From Cellulomonas sp. Leaf395 (GTDB taxonomy: Bacteria > Actinomycetota > Actinomycetes > Actinomycetales > Cellulomonadaceae): a DNA stretch of 64,000 nt. The position numbers and the translations under genes are program-made. Below the pieces are notes generated by a model. That model saw only the letters and a list, made by a program, of their open reading frames with translations, made no database searches and had not been told where the DNA came from. Positions 25,659 through 34,201 of this stretch are shown here, one piece after another (positions within the stretch are counted from its first letter, which is position 1; each line of letters opens with the position of its first letter). Where the stretch lies: positions 310,001 to 374,000 of the forward strand of contig NZ_LMQI01000004.1 of the NCBI RefSeq assembly GCF_001424125.1. Direction: 5' to 3'.

Positions 25659-25695
25659 GACGAGGCCCGGGGTGAACGTGACCCCGGGCCTCGTC
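25659..25695. terminator. Hairpin, 15-bp perfect stem
   Basis: Arms 25659-25673 and 25681-25695 are exact reverse complements with a 7-base loop, placed 13 bases after the pectinase stop and before the convergent GNAT gene. It should serve both directions. Confidence 0.85.
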
Positions 25696-25722
25696 CTGTC
25701 GTCGGAATCTCGTCGCTGGGGA

Positions 25723-26322
25723 CTATGGCCTTGGGCTTCTCTGGTCCGCGAACGTGAGGCGCATGACCGGCCGGCTCGCGTAGGTGCGGCCGATCTCGTG
25801 GAAGCCGGCCGCCTCGAACATGGCGAGTGTGCCCGTGAACACGGCCGATCCGGAGACCTTGGCGGCACGGAGCCTGCGGACGTCGACCGGGTGGCCCTCC
25901 ACTGCCGATGCCCCGTGTCGACGGGCGTGCTCGACGGCGGCCACCAGCAGCGCCGTCCCGACGCCCGCGCCGCGGTGCTCGCTGCGAACCGCGAAGCAGG
26001 TCACCCACCACGCGGCCGGATCATCGTCGAGCAGGCGTTGAAGCGCGCGGTTCGTCGTGACCCCCGGCAGGGTTGCGCGCGGAACGACCCGGGACCACCC
26101 CGCGGGATCGCCGTCGACGTAGGCGACGAGGCCGACAGGGACGTCGGCCGCCTCGATCTCTCGATGCAGCTCGTCCCGATTGCTCGGCTGGTCGTGCGTA
26201 CGAAGTCGCTGGCACCAGCAGGAGTCGGGGTTGGACGCGCGAGCGCCGAACGCCGCGACGACGTCGGACCAGCGATCCGGCGCGGCCGTCTCGACGCGAA
26301 TCCGCGCGCGGGCGCCGGTCAT
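25723..26322 (-). CDS. GNAT family N-acetyltransferase
   Basis: A 199-residue acetyltransferase of the group that carries a SCWCQRLR motif after the first helix. The acetyl-CoA region is CFAVRSEHRGAGVGTALLVAA and the C-terminal part is MFEAAGFHEIGRTYASRPVMRL. The ATG at 26322 is chosen over one 36 bases upstream because homologous N-termini begin near the first strand. It is convergent with the pectinase gene; the substrate is unknown. Confidence 0.85.
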   Translation of the reverse strand: MTGARARIRVETAAPDRWSDVVAAFGARASNPDSCWCQRLRTHDQPSNRDELHREIEAADVPVGLVAYVDGDPAGWSRVVPRATLPGVTTNRALQRLLDDDPAAWWVTCFAVRSEHRGAGVGTALLVAAVEHARRHGASAVEGHPVDVRRLRAAKVSGSAVFTGTLAMFEAAGFHEIGRTYASRPVMRLTFADQRSPRP

Positions 26323-26496
26323 GGTTGACGGACCCGCTCCGAGGACTCCATGGCCCAACTCAACCCGACCCGCAATACTGGCACCACCGCCGCGATGGAC
26401 TCACCACCCACCACGCCGCTCAGGGCACTGCCCGCGGCGCCGTCCATCGATACCCCGGCCGGGACGTGATCGGTGTCCGCGAGCAGGTCTCCTGGA

Positions 26497-27690
26497 ATGG
26501 ACGCGACAATGCCGGACGTGACAGAGGTCGGAACCGAGTGGCGCGTGCTCGATGGCGTGGCGACGGCATGGTTCGACGCGCCGTCGCTGATCGAGGGGGC
26601 CGCGCTGGCCGGGCGCATCGTGAAGCTGTCGGCCCAGATCGCGGTCGACGTGCGCGTGACAGGCATCCGGGTGCGCCTCGACTCGGACGAGCACGCCGAG
26701 GCGGTGTCGGCGGCTGCGCGGGACCTCGACCTGGCCGCGAACCCGGCCGCGCTGCAGCACCTGAGCGTCGTGCTCGAGTCCGCGAATCCGTCTGCGGTGA
26801 GGCCGTTCTGGCAGCGCGCGCTCGACTACGCGCCCGGGGAGGACGGCGGTCTGGTGGATCCGTTGCGACGCGACCCCGCGATACGGCTCCGGCGGTCGAC
26901 CGAGCCACGGCCGTTGCGGAACCGCATCCACCTCGACGTCGTGCGGCCGGCCGTCGCGGTCGAGCAGGCGGGTCTGGGTGAGGCATACGGAGCGTACGGG
27001 GTCTGTCACGCCGATCCCGACGGCAACGAGGTCGACCTGGTGCCGGGCGATCCGCTCGGCGAGAAGTCCGGGACATCCGACTGGCAGGCGGTGTTCAGCG
27101 CGATGGCCTGTTACCGCACCACCTCGCCGACGCAGCAGAGCGACCTGGCCGCCGCGGCAGCGGCGCTGGCCGACGACACCGGCTTCCCGCTGCTGGTCGA
27201 CCTGCGCCCCGGGCTCGTGATCCTCGACAGCGGCAAGGACCAGTGGGTGGACGACGCCCACGGCCTCGAGCTCGACTTCACCGACCTCGCCGCACACCTC
27301 CAGAGCGCTGCCCGCGATCTCGGGGCCACTGCCGATCCGACGCTGCCGCGCTTCGCCCAGCTCTTCCTGGACGCCGCCGATGTCGCTGCGGTCCGCACGT
27401 TCTGGGTCGCCGCGCTCGGATACACCCCCGACCGGCGAGACTGGAACACCGACATCGTCGATCCGCGGCGGCTGAACCCGGTGCTGGTGTTCCAAGAGAT
27501 CGACACATCGGAGACGGAGCGTCGTCGGCAGCGCAACCGCATCCACGTCGAGCTCGCTGTGCCGTCGGACCTCGCGCAGACGCGCCTCGCGGCGACCCTC
27601 GCGGCCGGCGGCCGGCTCCTTGACGAGTCGGAGGGGCGCTGGCGGGTCGCCGACCCCGAAGGCAACGAGCTGGTGATCGTCGGGGGTTGA
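26497..27690 (+). CDS. VOC family protein with N-terminal PCD-like domain
   Basis: A protein of 397 residues. Residues about 12-80 resemble pterin-4a-carbinolamine dehydratase (EWRVLDGVATAWFDAPS, then RIVKLSAQIAVDVRVTGIRVRL), but the catalytic His-His pair of HHPDV is replaced by IAV-D-V, so dehydratase activity is unlikely. Residues about 85-190 and 290-397 are glyoxalase/VOC domains (SAVRPFWQRALDYAP, ADPDGNEVDLVPG; AAVRTFWVAALGYTP, ADPEGNELVIVGG). Such fusions are known in actinobacteria without an assigned reaction. ATGs at 26497 and 26509 are both possible starts. Confidence 0.78.
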   Translation: MDATMPDVTEVGTEWRVLDGVATAWFDAPSLIEGAALAGRIVKLSAQIAVDVRVTGIRVRLDSDEHAEAVSAAARDLDLAANPAALQHLSVVLESANPSAVRPFWQRALDYAPGEDGGLVDPLRRDPAIRLRRSTEPRPLRNRIHLDVVRPAVAVEQAGLGEAYGAYGVCHADPDGNEVDLVPGDPLGEKSGTSDWQAVFSAMACYRTTSPTQQSDLAAAAAALADDTGFPLLVDLRPGLVILDSGKDQWVDDAHGLELDFTDLAAHLQSAARDLGATADPTLPRFAQLFLDAADVAAVRTFWVAALGYTPDRRDWNTDIVDPRRLNPVLVFQEIDTSETERRRQRNRIHVELAVPSDLAQTRLAATLAAGGRLLDESEGRWRVADPEGNELVIVGG

Positions 27691-27715
27691 GGTCGCGGCC
27701 GGCTGAGTTCCTTCG

Positions 27716-28351
27716 TCACGCCCGGTCCGCCAGCAGCACGCCGTGCAGGCGGTCGGGTCGAGCGGGGTTGGGGCGGGTCTGAGCGTCTCGGACCACGAAC
27801 CCAGCATCCTCGACGTGTCGGGTCAGCTCGTCGACCGGCCACGACCAGGCCGTCGTCACCGTGTGCGGGAACGGCTCGAGCCGAACGCTGGCGAAGAACC
27901 CGACGACGAGGCTGCCGTCGTCCCGGAGGCAGCGTCGGAACTCCCGCAGGACGGTAGGCACCCTGGCGGGCCCGAGGTGGATCATCGAGTACCAGGCCAG
28001 GATGCCGGCGGCCGCCTGGTCAGGCAGGCCGAGGTCGTCGAGCTGGGCCACCCGGTAGGAGGCCGTCGGGAACCGCGTCCTGGCCAGCTCGACGAACGCC
28101 GGGACGAGATCGACACCCTCGACGTCGGCCCCGAGCTCACTGAGCCAGTGGGTCCAGTGCCCGGGTCCGCAGCCGGCGTCGACGATCGGGCCACGGCAGC
28201 GCGCGGCCCAGTCGGAGATGAGCTGGATGTCGAGGGGATCCATCGCCGAGATGGAGCCGAGCGCCGCCGCATACTCGTCTGCTCGGTCCGAGTAGGCCGC
28301 CCTCACGACGTCGTCCGTCGACGCCGGCTGCGCGGCAGCGCGCTCGCCCAC
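27716..28351 (-). CDS. Class I SAM-dependent methyltransferase
   Basis: A 211-residue methyltransferase. Motif I is IVDAGCGPGHWTHWL near residue 57, the acidic residue of motif II lies in VEGVDLVPAFVELA, and motif IV is GILAWYSMIHLGP. The substrate is not evident. The GTG at 28351 lies just after GAGG; an in-frame ATG at 28402 would add 17 residues of poor quality. It is divergent from the HIT protein gene. Confidence 0.82.
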   Translation of the reverse strand: MGERAAAQPASTDDVVRAAYSDRADEYAAALGSISAMDPLDIQLISDWAARCRGPIVDAGCGPGHWTHWLSELGADVEGVDLVPAFVELARTRFPTASYRVAQLDDLGLPDQAAAGILAWYSMIHLGPARVPTVLREFRRCLRDDGSLVVGFFASVRLEPFPHTVTTAWSWPVDELTRHVEDAGFVVRDAQTRPNPARPDRLHGVLLADRA

Positions 28352-28446
28352 CTCGCCTCGTCCTGGGTCACGGGGCGCGAGAGGCACGAGACAGCATGGC
28401 ACCTGCGAGCGCGCCCGCTGCGAGCCGCACTGGGACTATTGCGCGC

Positions 28447-28896
28447 ATGACACAGAACGCGACGTCGGCGGCGCAGGGGTGCATCTTCTGCGCCATCGTG
28501 GCCCGAGAGTCCGAGGCCAGCGTGGTGTACGAGGACGAGACCGTCGTGGTGTTCATGGACCTGAACCCCGTCACACCCGGCCACCTTCTCGTCGTCCCAC
28601 GCGAGCACGCGGTGGGCCTCGACGACCTCGATCAGGCCACAAGCGCTCGCGTGTGGGAGGTCGGTCGTGACATGGCACGAGCCTTGCGACGCTCACGCAT
28701 GCGCTGCGAGGGGATCAACGTCCTGGTCTGTGACGGCGAGGCCGCCTTTCAGACGGTCTTCCACTTCCACCTCCACATTGTTCCTCGCTACGTCGGAGAC
28801 GGCTGGATCCTCATGTCCGAGCCGCCGGAACGGGAGAGGTCGCTCCTCGACAGCGACGCGCACGCGATCAAGGAGGCCATCGCGTCGACGGACTGA
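28447..28896 (+). CDS. HIT family protein
   Basis: A 149-residue nucleotide hydrolase/transferase of the histidine-triad superfamily. It has GCIFCAIVARE near the N-terminus (Cys pair of the HINT/FHIT-like branch), VFMDLNPVTPGHLLVVPREH and the catalytic triad FHFHLHIVPR. Substrates are usually AMP-linked nucleotides. The ATG at 28447 places IFC at the normal distance from the start. Confidence 0.9.
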   Translation: MTQNATSAAQGCIFCAIVARESEASVVYEDETVVVFMDLNPVTPGHLLVVPREHAVGLDDLDQATSARVWEVGRDMARALRRSRMRCEGINVLVCDGEAAFQTVFHFHLHIVPRYVGDGWILMSEPPERERSLLDSDAHAIKEAIASTD

Positions 28897-28948
28897 CTGG
28901 TGACGTCCGCTCACGCCGCGGTCGGGAGGGACGCCCGACGACCAGCAC

Positions 28949-29308
28949 TCAGCTCAGCGGCTCCTGGTAGAGGCCCACGATGTTGCCGCCAGGGTCTCGA
29001 AATCGAGCGGTCAGCTCACCCGGGTCCCCGCCGACCGGCTGAACGAGCTCGCACCCCTCGGCGATCACGCGCTCGACGGCCGCGGCGATGTCATCGACCC
29101 AGACGTAGACGAGCACCCCGAGCGGGGTCGACTCGCGGTGGGGGACCCAGTGGCCACTGACCTCGTCGGTCGAGTCCTCGAAGAAGTAGGTGCCGTGCTC
29201 GGAGCGCACCTTCCAGTCGAAGACGCGGGCGTAGAACTCCGCCGCCTTCTCCGGATCGTCCGCCGGCAGCTCGACGTGGCAGATCTTGCCGTGGCGCAGG
29301 GTCGTCAT
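28949..29308 (-). CDS. VOC family protein (single glyoxalase domain)
   Basis: A 119-residue protein with one VOC domain: KICHVELPADDPEKAAEFYARVFDWKV at the N-terminus and TARFRDPGGNIVGLYQEP at the C-terminus. The first-strand His and the final-strand residues could be metal ligands in a dimer. Close relatives are annotated only as glyoxalase/bleomycin-resistance-like. It is divergent from the cold-shock gene at 29479. Confidence 0.85.
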   Translation of the reverse strand: MTTLRHGKICHVELPADDPEKAAEFYARVFDWKVRSEHGTYFFEDSTDEVSGHWVPHRESTPLGVLVYVWVDDIAAAVERVIAEGCELVQPVGGDPGELTARFRDPGGNIVGLYQEPLS

Positions 29309-29478
29309 GTCGATCGCCTCCGGTCCATGGTCGCCCCCGCCTGGGTACGCGGTCCAGTGCTACGTGTCCCGTGCCGGACGCCCGCCGGCCGAGCGCGTCG
29401 ACATGATCGCCGTCGCAGCGGAACTCCTGTCGGGGGAGACTGGGCACAGCAACCTTTTGCTTCGACGAGGAGTCCACC

Positions 29479-30405
29479 GTGCCCCAGGGAACTGTCCGCT
29501 GGTTCGACGCCGAGCGGGGGTTCGGCTTCCTCGCCCTCGGGGACGACGCCGAGGACCTGTTCGTGCATGCGTCCGAGATCGTCAGCGACGACGGGGTCAG
29601 ACAGCTCCGCGAGGGGCAGGAGGTCGAGTTCGAGGTGGGCGAGGGGGACCGCGGCCCGCAGGCGCGTCGCGTCCGAGTCACGGGCGACCACGCCGCCGAC
29701 GCACCCCTGGGCGTGCTCGGCACCGTGGCCTGGTACGAGCCGGGCAAGGGGTACGGCTTCATCGCGCCCGACGGCGGTCGACCCCAGATCTTCGTGCACA
29801 GCTCGGCCATCGTCGGGGGCGGAGTGATCTCGGACGGTCAGCGGGTCGCGTTCCTGGTGGTCGACGGGGAGAAGGGGCCGCAGGCAGACCACCTGCTGCC
29901 GCTGGGGCCGGAGGCCGCGCAGCGGGCGTCCGACGGAGCCGACGGCACGGTGTCCTGGTACGACGGGGGCAAGGGCTTCGGGTTCGTCGCTCCCGACTCC
30001 GGCGGCGAGGACGTCTTCGTGCACGTCCGCGACCTGGCCCGGGGGCTGACCGAGCTGTCGGAGGGCGATCGCGTGAGCTACAGGGTCTCCGCCGGCGAGA
30101 AGGGCCCGCAGGGCAGCGACGTGCGGCTCGTGGGCGGCGCGGCGCAGGGCGTGACGCCGGCTCGCGGTCGTTCCGGCCGCCCGACCGCATCCGAGGCACC
30201 TGTGAGCGGCGGGGAGGGCGAGGTCGCCCGCTACGACGCGGAGCGCGGGTTCGGCTTCATCACCCCGGATGCGGGGGGCGCGGACCTGTTCGTGCACGTG
30301 TCGGTCGTGCGGGGCGCCGAGGCGCTGCACGAGGGCGACCGGGTCCGCTTCAAGGTGCGGCAGAGCGATCGGGGACCGCAGGCCGACAGCGTCGAACGGG
30401 TCTGA
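29479..30405 (+). CDS. Protein with four tandem cold-shock domains
   Basis: A 308-residue protein made almost wholly of four OB-fold cold-shock domains, at residues about 1-68, 78-142, 154-218 and 245-308. Each has an RNP1-like motif (RGFGFL, KGYGFI, KGFGFV, RGFGFI) and an RNP2-like motif (LFVH, IFVH, VFVH, LFVH) and ends with GPQA or a near variant. A basic, unstructured linker ([15 protein letters not shown]) precedes domain 4. Bacterial Csp proteins normally have one domain of about 67 residues. RNA or single-strand DNA binding is inferred. GAGGAG precedes the GTG start. Confidence 0.9.
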   Translation: MPQGTVRWFDAERGFGFLALGDDAEDLFVHASEIVSDDGVRQLREGQEVEFEVGEGDRGPQARRVRVTGDHAADAPLGVLGTVAWYEPGKGYGFIAPDGGRPQIFVHSSAIVGGGVISDGQRVAFLVVDGEKGPQADHLLPLGPEAAQRASDGADGTVSWYDGGKGFGFVAPDSGGEDVFVHVRDLARGLTELSEGDRVSYRVSAGEKGPQGSDVRLVGGAAQGVTPARGRSGRPTASEAPVSGGEGEVARYDAERGFGFITPDAGGADLFVHVSVVRGAEALHEGDRVRFKVRQSDRGPQADSVERV

Positions 30406-30587
30406 GAGCGGCCCTACGTCAGGTGAACCGCGCGCCGTACCGACTCAGCGGTGGCTGTCGGCTCGCCTCTGCGGCGAGCTCCGTGGGCGACCGAACCGCC
30501 GCCACCGCGGCGATGTCCCCGGTCCCGCGGTCCTTCGTGTGAGTCGCGCTGGTCGGCTCGAGGCGACACGTGGCGCGGGCGTCGCGA

Positions 30588-31418
30588 TCACCAGCGGGAC
30601 CAGTCGGGTTGGGCACGGGCACCTTCGCCGGCTGCCAGCGCCCGGTCGGCGGCGCGGGCGGTGGCGCGCAGCAGCGGCTCGATGCGACTGACGGGAAGAC
30701 CGTCGGCGGGCACGATCATCCCGATCGCCGCGACCACCCGGCCGTGCCGGTCGCGCACGGGGACGCCCACGGACACGACGGGCGACGTCGGCCTGCGCAG
30801 CACGGCGATGTCGGCGCGGCGCACCTGCGCGACCTGTTCGCGGAGCTCGGCGCCCGACGGTCGAGGGGACTCGAACGTCGGCCAGCGGTAGTCCCCCTGC
30901 TCGATCAGCGTCTCGAGCAGCGTGCTGCCGCCGGCCGCGAGGAGCACCAGTCCGGCGGCCGTCGGGACGAGCGGCACGTGTCCTCCCACGTGGTAGTGCA
31001 CGGGCAGCGCCTCCTGGCCGTCCCGGCGGTCCAGCACCACGGCCTCGTCGCCGTCCCGGACGACGAGCTGGACGTGCTGGCGGGTGACGGCGACCAGGTC
31101 GTCGAGGAGCGGGGCGACGGCGCCGCGGAGCGAGACGGTGGGTTCCGCGAGCGAGGCGAGCTCCCACAGCCGCAGCCCGACGCCGAACGTGCCCGAGGGG
31201 TCCCGGTCGAGCATGCCGAGGGCGACCAGCTGGGAGGCCAGCCTGCTCGCGGTGCTCATCGGCAGCCCGGCGCGCGCCGAGATCTGCCCGAGCGAGAGAT
31301 GGCGGTCGTCGTCGTCGAACGCCTCGAGGATGCGCGCTGCCCGGCGTAGGACGGCCTCGCCCTGGGGTGGCCGACGCCCACGCGCGCGGGGCGGTGTGGT
31401 GTCCGCGCTCTCGTCCAC
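30588..31418 (-). CDS. IclR family transcriptional regulator
   Basis: A 276-residue regulator. The winged helix (LSLGQISARAGLPMSTASRLASQLVALGMLDRD) spans about residues 25-85. The C-terminal IclR effector domain includes YHVGGHVPLVPTAAGLVLLAA and VVSVGVPVRDRHGRVVAAIGM. GAGGAGG precedes the GTG start perfectly. It is divergent from an MFS-GH1 operon with a palindrome between them, so it probably controls glycoside uptake and hydrolysis. The 182 bases between the cold-shock gene and its stop hold nothing recognisable. Confidence 0.88.
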   Translation of the reverse strand: MDESADTTPPRARGRRPPQGEAVLRRAARILEAFDDDDRHLSLGQISARAGLPMSTASRLASQLVALGMLDRDPSGTFGVGLRLWELASLAEPTVSLRGAVAPLLDDLVAVTRQHVQLVVRDGDEAVVLDRRDGQEALPVHYHVGGHVPLVPTAAGLVLLAAGGSTLLETLIEQGDYRWPTFESPRPSGAELREQVAQVRRADIAVLRRPTSPVVSVGVPVRDRHGRVVAAIGMIVPADGLPVSRIEPLLRATARAADRALAAGEGARAQPDWSRW

Positions 31419-31453
31419 CCGCCTCCTCCGTCCGTCGCGCTCGACTCCGGGTT

Positions 31454-31468
31454 TTCCATTCAATGGAA
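31454..31468. promoter_or_regulatory. IclR operator TTCCATT-C-AATGGAA
   Basis: A perfect 15-bp palindrome lies in the iclR/MFS divergent region, 36 bases from the IclR start and 100 from the MFS start. Its size matches IclR-family operators. Position supports control of both transcripts. Confidence 0.65.
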
Positions 31469-31567
31469 TCGAGTATGCGGCGCCGACGGTCCCCGCCGCA
31501 CCCTCGTCACCACGGAGCACCGCCTCCGCGCAGGTCGCCACCACCCCGCATCGACGAAGGAGTCGCC

Positions 31568-32857
31568 ATGCACGACCTCGACCGCCACCCCGTGACCGTG
31601 GACCCACCGCCCGGCGTGCCGACAGCCGGCCGACGCCCCGGTGCGCGGTTCCACCTGCTGCTCGCTGCCGGCGTGTTCACGGTGAACGCCGCGCTGCTGA
31701 CGGCGTCGATCCTCACGCTGTCGCTCAAGGCCACGCAGATCGACCCCGAGCACGCCACCTCGATCCTGTCGGTCGCGGCGAGCGTCGGTGCGGTGTTCAC
31801 CATCATCGGCTACCCCCTGATGGGGCGGCTCAGCGACCGGACGCTCGGCAGGTTCGGAAGGCGGCGCCCCTACCTCGTGCTGGGCGCGGCCCTGATCGGC
31901 GCCGGCGCCGTGCTGATGGTCTCGGCGGCCACCACCCCCGTCCTTGTCGCCGCGCACGTCCTGCTCAGCGTCGGCTACGTGACCTCCCTGGTCGCCGCCT
32001 CCGCCCTGGTGCCGGACCAGGTCGTCGCCGAGCACCGCGGTCTGTCTTCGACGATCGTCGGGCTCGGAACTCCCGTGGGGGCGCTGCTCGGACTGTTCGT
32101 CGCGCAGCTGGTGCAGCCCAACCTCACCGCGATGATCGTGCTGCCCGCCGGGCTCGGCGTGATCGGCAGCCTCGCACTCGCCCTCGGGGTGAAGGACGCA
32201 CCACTGCCGCGTGAGCTGCGCCCGCCGCTCGCGCTCCGCGACCTCGCCGGCACCTTCTGGGTCAACCCGCTGCGGGCACCGGCCTTCGCGTGGGCGTGGG
32301 TCAGCCGGATCCTCATCTTCTTCGGCGTCGCCGCGGTCAACGCGTACCAGGCGTTCTACCTGATCATGGTCCAGCACGTGGACCCCTCCGAGGTCGCCGG
32401 CAAGATCTTCCTCGCGACCCTGCTGCTCACCGGCGCCTCGCTCCTGCTCGCGCCGATCGCCGCACGGATCTCGGACCGGATCGGTCGTCGCAAGCCGTTC
32501 GTCCTCGTCGCGGCGGTGGTGTTCGCGGTGGGCCTGGGCCTCGTCACCACGGCGTCCTCGTTCGAGCAGTTCCTCGTCGCGATCACCATCATGGGCGCCG
32601 GTCAGGGTGTCTACCTCGCGGTCGACTTCGCGCTCGTCACCCAGGTGCTGCCGGACCCCGACAACCCCGCCAAGGACCTCGGGATCATGAACCTCGCCAA
32701 CACGCTGCCGTCGTCCCTCGTCCCCGCGATCGCCCCCGCGCTGCTCGCGATCGGCGCTGCCGAAGGCCAGCAGAACTTCACGGCGTTGTTCGGCTTCGGC
32801 GCTATCGCGGCCGTGCTCGGCGCGCTCGCGGTCCTGCCCATCCGCGGCGCCCGCTGA
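31568..32857 (+). CDS. MFS transporter, probable glycoside importer
   Basis: A 429-residue membrane protein with about twelve hydrophobic segments. The loop 2-3 signature is GRLSDRTLGRFGRRRPYLVLGA and the matching loop 8-9 is ARISDRIGRRKPFVLVAA. This pattern is common in actinobacterial sugar MFS carriers. It sits between an IclR regulator and a GH1 glycosidase, 44 bases before the latter, so import of a beta-glycoside is likely. GAAGGAG precedes the ATG. Confidence 0.87.
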   Translation: MHDLDRHPVTVDPPPGVPTAGRRPGARFHLLLAAGVFTVNAALLTASILTLSLKATQIDPEHATSILSVAASVGAVFTIIGYPLMGRLSDRTLGRFGRRRPYLVLGAALIGAGAVLMVSAATTPVLVAAHVLLSVGYVTSLVAASALVPDQVVAEHRGLSSTIVGLGTPVGALLGLFVAQLVQPNLTAMIVLPAGLGVIGSLALALGVKDAPLPRELRPPLALRDLAGTFWVNPLRAPAFAWAWVSRILIFFGVAAVNAYQAFYLIMVQHVDPSEVAGKIFLATLLLTGASLLLAPIAARISDRIGRRKPFVLVAAVVFAVGLGLVTTASSFEQFLVAITIMGAGQGVYLAVDFALVTQVLPDPDNPAKDLGIMNLANTLPSSLVPAIAPALLAIGAAEGQQNFTALFGFGAIAAVLGALAVLPIRGAR

Positions 32858-32901
32858 CCTCGCACGCCTTCCCCACACCCGCCATCACGCAAGGAGCAGC
32901 C

Positions 32902-34155
32902 ATGCCCCGGACCTACCCCGAGTCGTTCCTGTGGGGCGTCGCGAGCGCCGGCCACCAGATCGACGGCAACGACGTCATGAGCGACACCTCGTTCCTCGAG
33001 CAGGTCGAGCCCACGGTGTTCGTCGAGCCCAGCGGGGACGCGTGCCGCAGCTGGGAGCTGTGGCCGCAGGACCTCGACCTCGTCGCGGCGGCAGGGCTGA
33101 CGTCGTACCGCTTCTCCGTGGAGTGGGCGCGCACCGAGCCGGAGGACGGGTGTCCCGACACGGCCGGGCTCGACCACTACGACGCGATGGTCGACGGCTG
33201 CCTCGCGCGAGGGCTCGCTCCCGCGATCACGCTCAACCACTTCACGTCGCCGCAGTGGTTCGCGCGAGCGGGCGGCTGGCTCTCACCCGATGCGCCGAGC
33301 CGGTTCGCCGACCACTGCACCAGGGTCATGGAGCGGCTGGGGGACCGCGTCGCGCTCGTCGTCACGCTCAACGAGCCGAACCTGCCGGCGACGCTGCTGT
33401 GGGGTGGGCTGCCCGACAGTGTCGTCGAGCTGCAACGCAGGACGCTCGAGGCTGCGTCCCGCGCCGCCGGGGTGCCGCGGTTCCGGGCCGCCAACGTCGT
33501 CGTGCCCGAGGAGCGGCTCGCGATCGAGGACGGCCTGGCGCTCGGGCACGTAGCAGCGCGGGCCGCGGTTCGGGCCGCGGCACCCGGTGTGCCGGTTGGC
33601 CTGTCCATCGCCGTCGTCGACGACGTGGCGCTCGACGACGAGGGCGCGACCCTCGTGTCCCGCAAGCGGGCCGACTGCTACGAGCGGTGGCTGGAGCTGG
33701 CCGCCGGCGACGACTTCGTCGGCGTGCAGAACTATGAGCAGGTCGCCCACGACCGCACCGGCCCGGTGCACCCGGTCGGGGCAGCCGCGGTGAACCAGAT
33801 GGGGACACCCGTCGTGCCCGGATCGCTGGGGGGCGCGGTCCGCTACGTCCACAGTGCGAGTGGTCTGCCCGTCGTCGTCACGGAGCACGGCATCGCGACC
33901 GCGGACGACACGGTGCGATCCCGGTTTCTGCCGTCGGCGCTCGCGAGCCTCGACGCTGCGACGGCCGACGGCGTCCCGGTGCTCGGGTACTACCACTGGA
34001 CGCTGCTGGACAACTTCGAGTGGATCTTCGGGTACCGCTTCCAGCTGGGTCTGCACACGGTGGACCGGGTGACGGGTCGCCGGACGCCCAAGCCGAGCGC
34101 CGCCGTGCTCGCGGACGCCGTTGCCCGACGACGGTCCGAGGTGCGCGTGGCCTGA
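32902..34155 (+). CDS. Family 1 glycosyl hydrolase (beta-glucosidase-like)
   Basis: A 417-residue cytoplasmic GH1 enzyme. The N-terminal signature FLWGVASAGHQIDGN, the acid/base motif TLNEPN (Glu158) and the nucleophile motif VVTEHG (Glu328) are visible. WTLLDNFEW is the usual sugar-binding strand. The canonical ITENG is changed to VTEHG, with His for Asn beside the nucleophile, and the protein is shorter than typical GH1 (about 450-470). It probably hydrolyses a glycoside brought in by the MFS carrier. AAGGAG precedes the ATG. Confidence 0.88.
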   Translation: MPRTYPESFLWGVASAGHQIDGNDVMSDTSFLEQVEPTVFVEPSGDACRSWELWPQDLDLVAAAGLTSYRFSVEWARTEPEDGCPDTAGLDHYDAMVDGCLARGLAPAITLNHFTSPQWFARAGGWLSPDAPSRFADHCTRVMERLGDRVALVVTLNEPNLPATLLWGGLPDSVVELQRRTLEAASRAAGVPRFRAANVVVPEERLAIEDGLALGHVAARAAVRAAAPGVPVGLSIAVVDDVALDDEGATLVSRKRADCYERWLELAAGDDFVGVQNYEQVAHDRTGPVHPVGAAAVNQMGTPVVPGSLGGAVRYVHSASGLPVVVTEHGIATADDTVRSRFLPSALASLDAATADGVPVLGYYHWTLLDNFEWIFGYRFQLGLHTVDRVTGRRTPKPSAAVLADAVARRRSEVRVA

Positions 34156-34201
34156 CCGGCGTCGGCGTGCGGATCGACGACGTCTTCCTCGGCGGCGCGG
34201 G

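Noticed and set aside
23169..25868. An 899-codon open frame on the - strand
   Set aside because: It lies opposite the well-supported pectate lyase gene, has no domain or sensible start, and its composition is that of a shadow frame.
26401..27807. A 468-codon frame on the - strand
   Set aside because: It is antisense to the VOC fusion gene, whose two VOC domains are clear.
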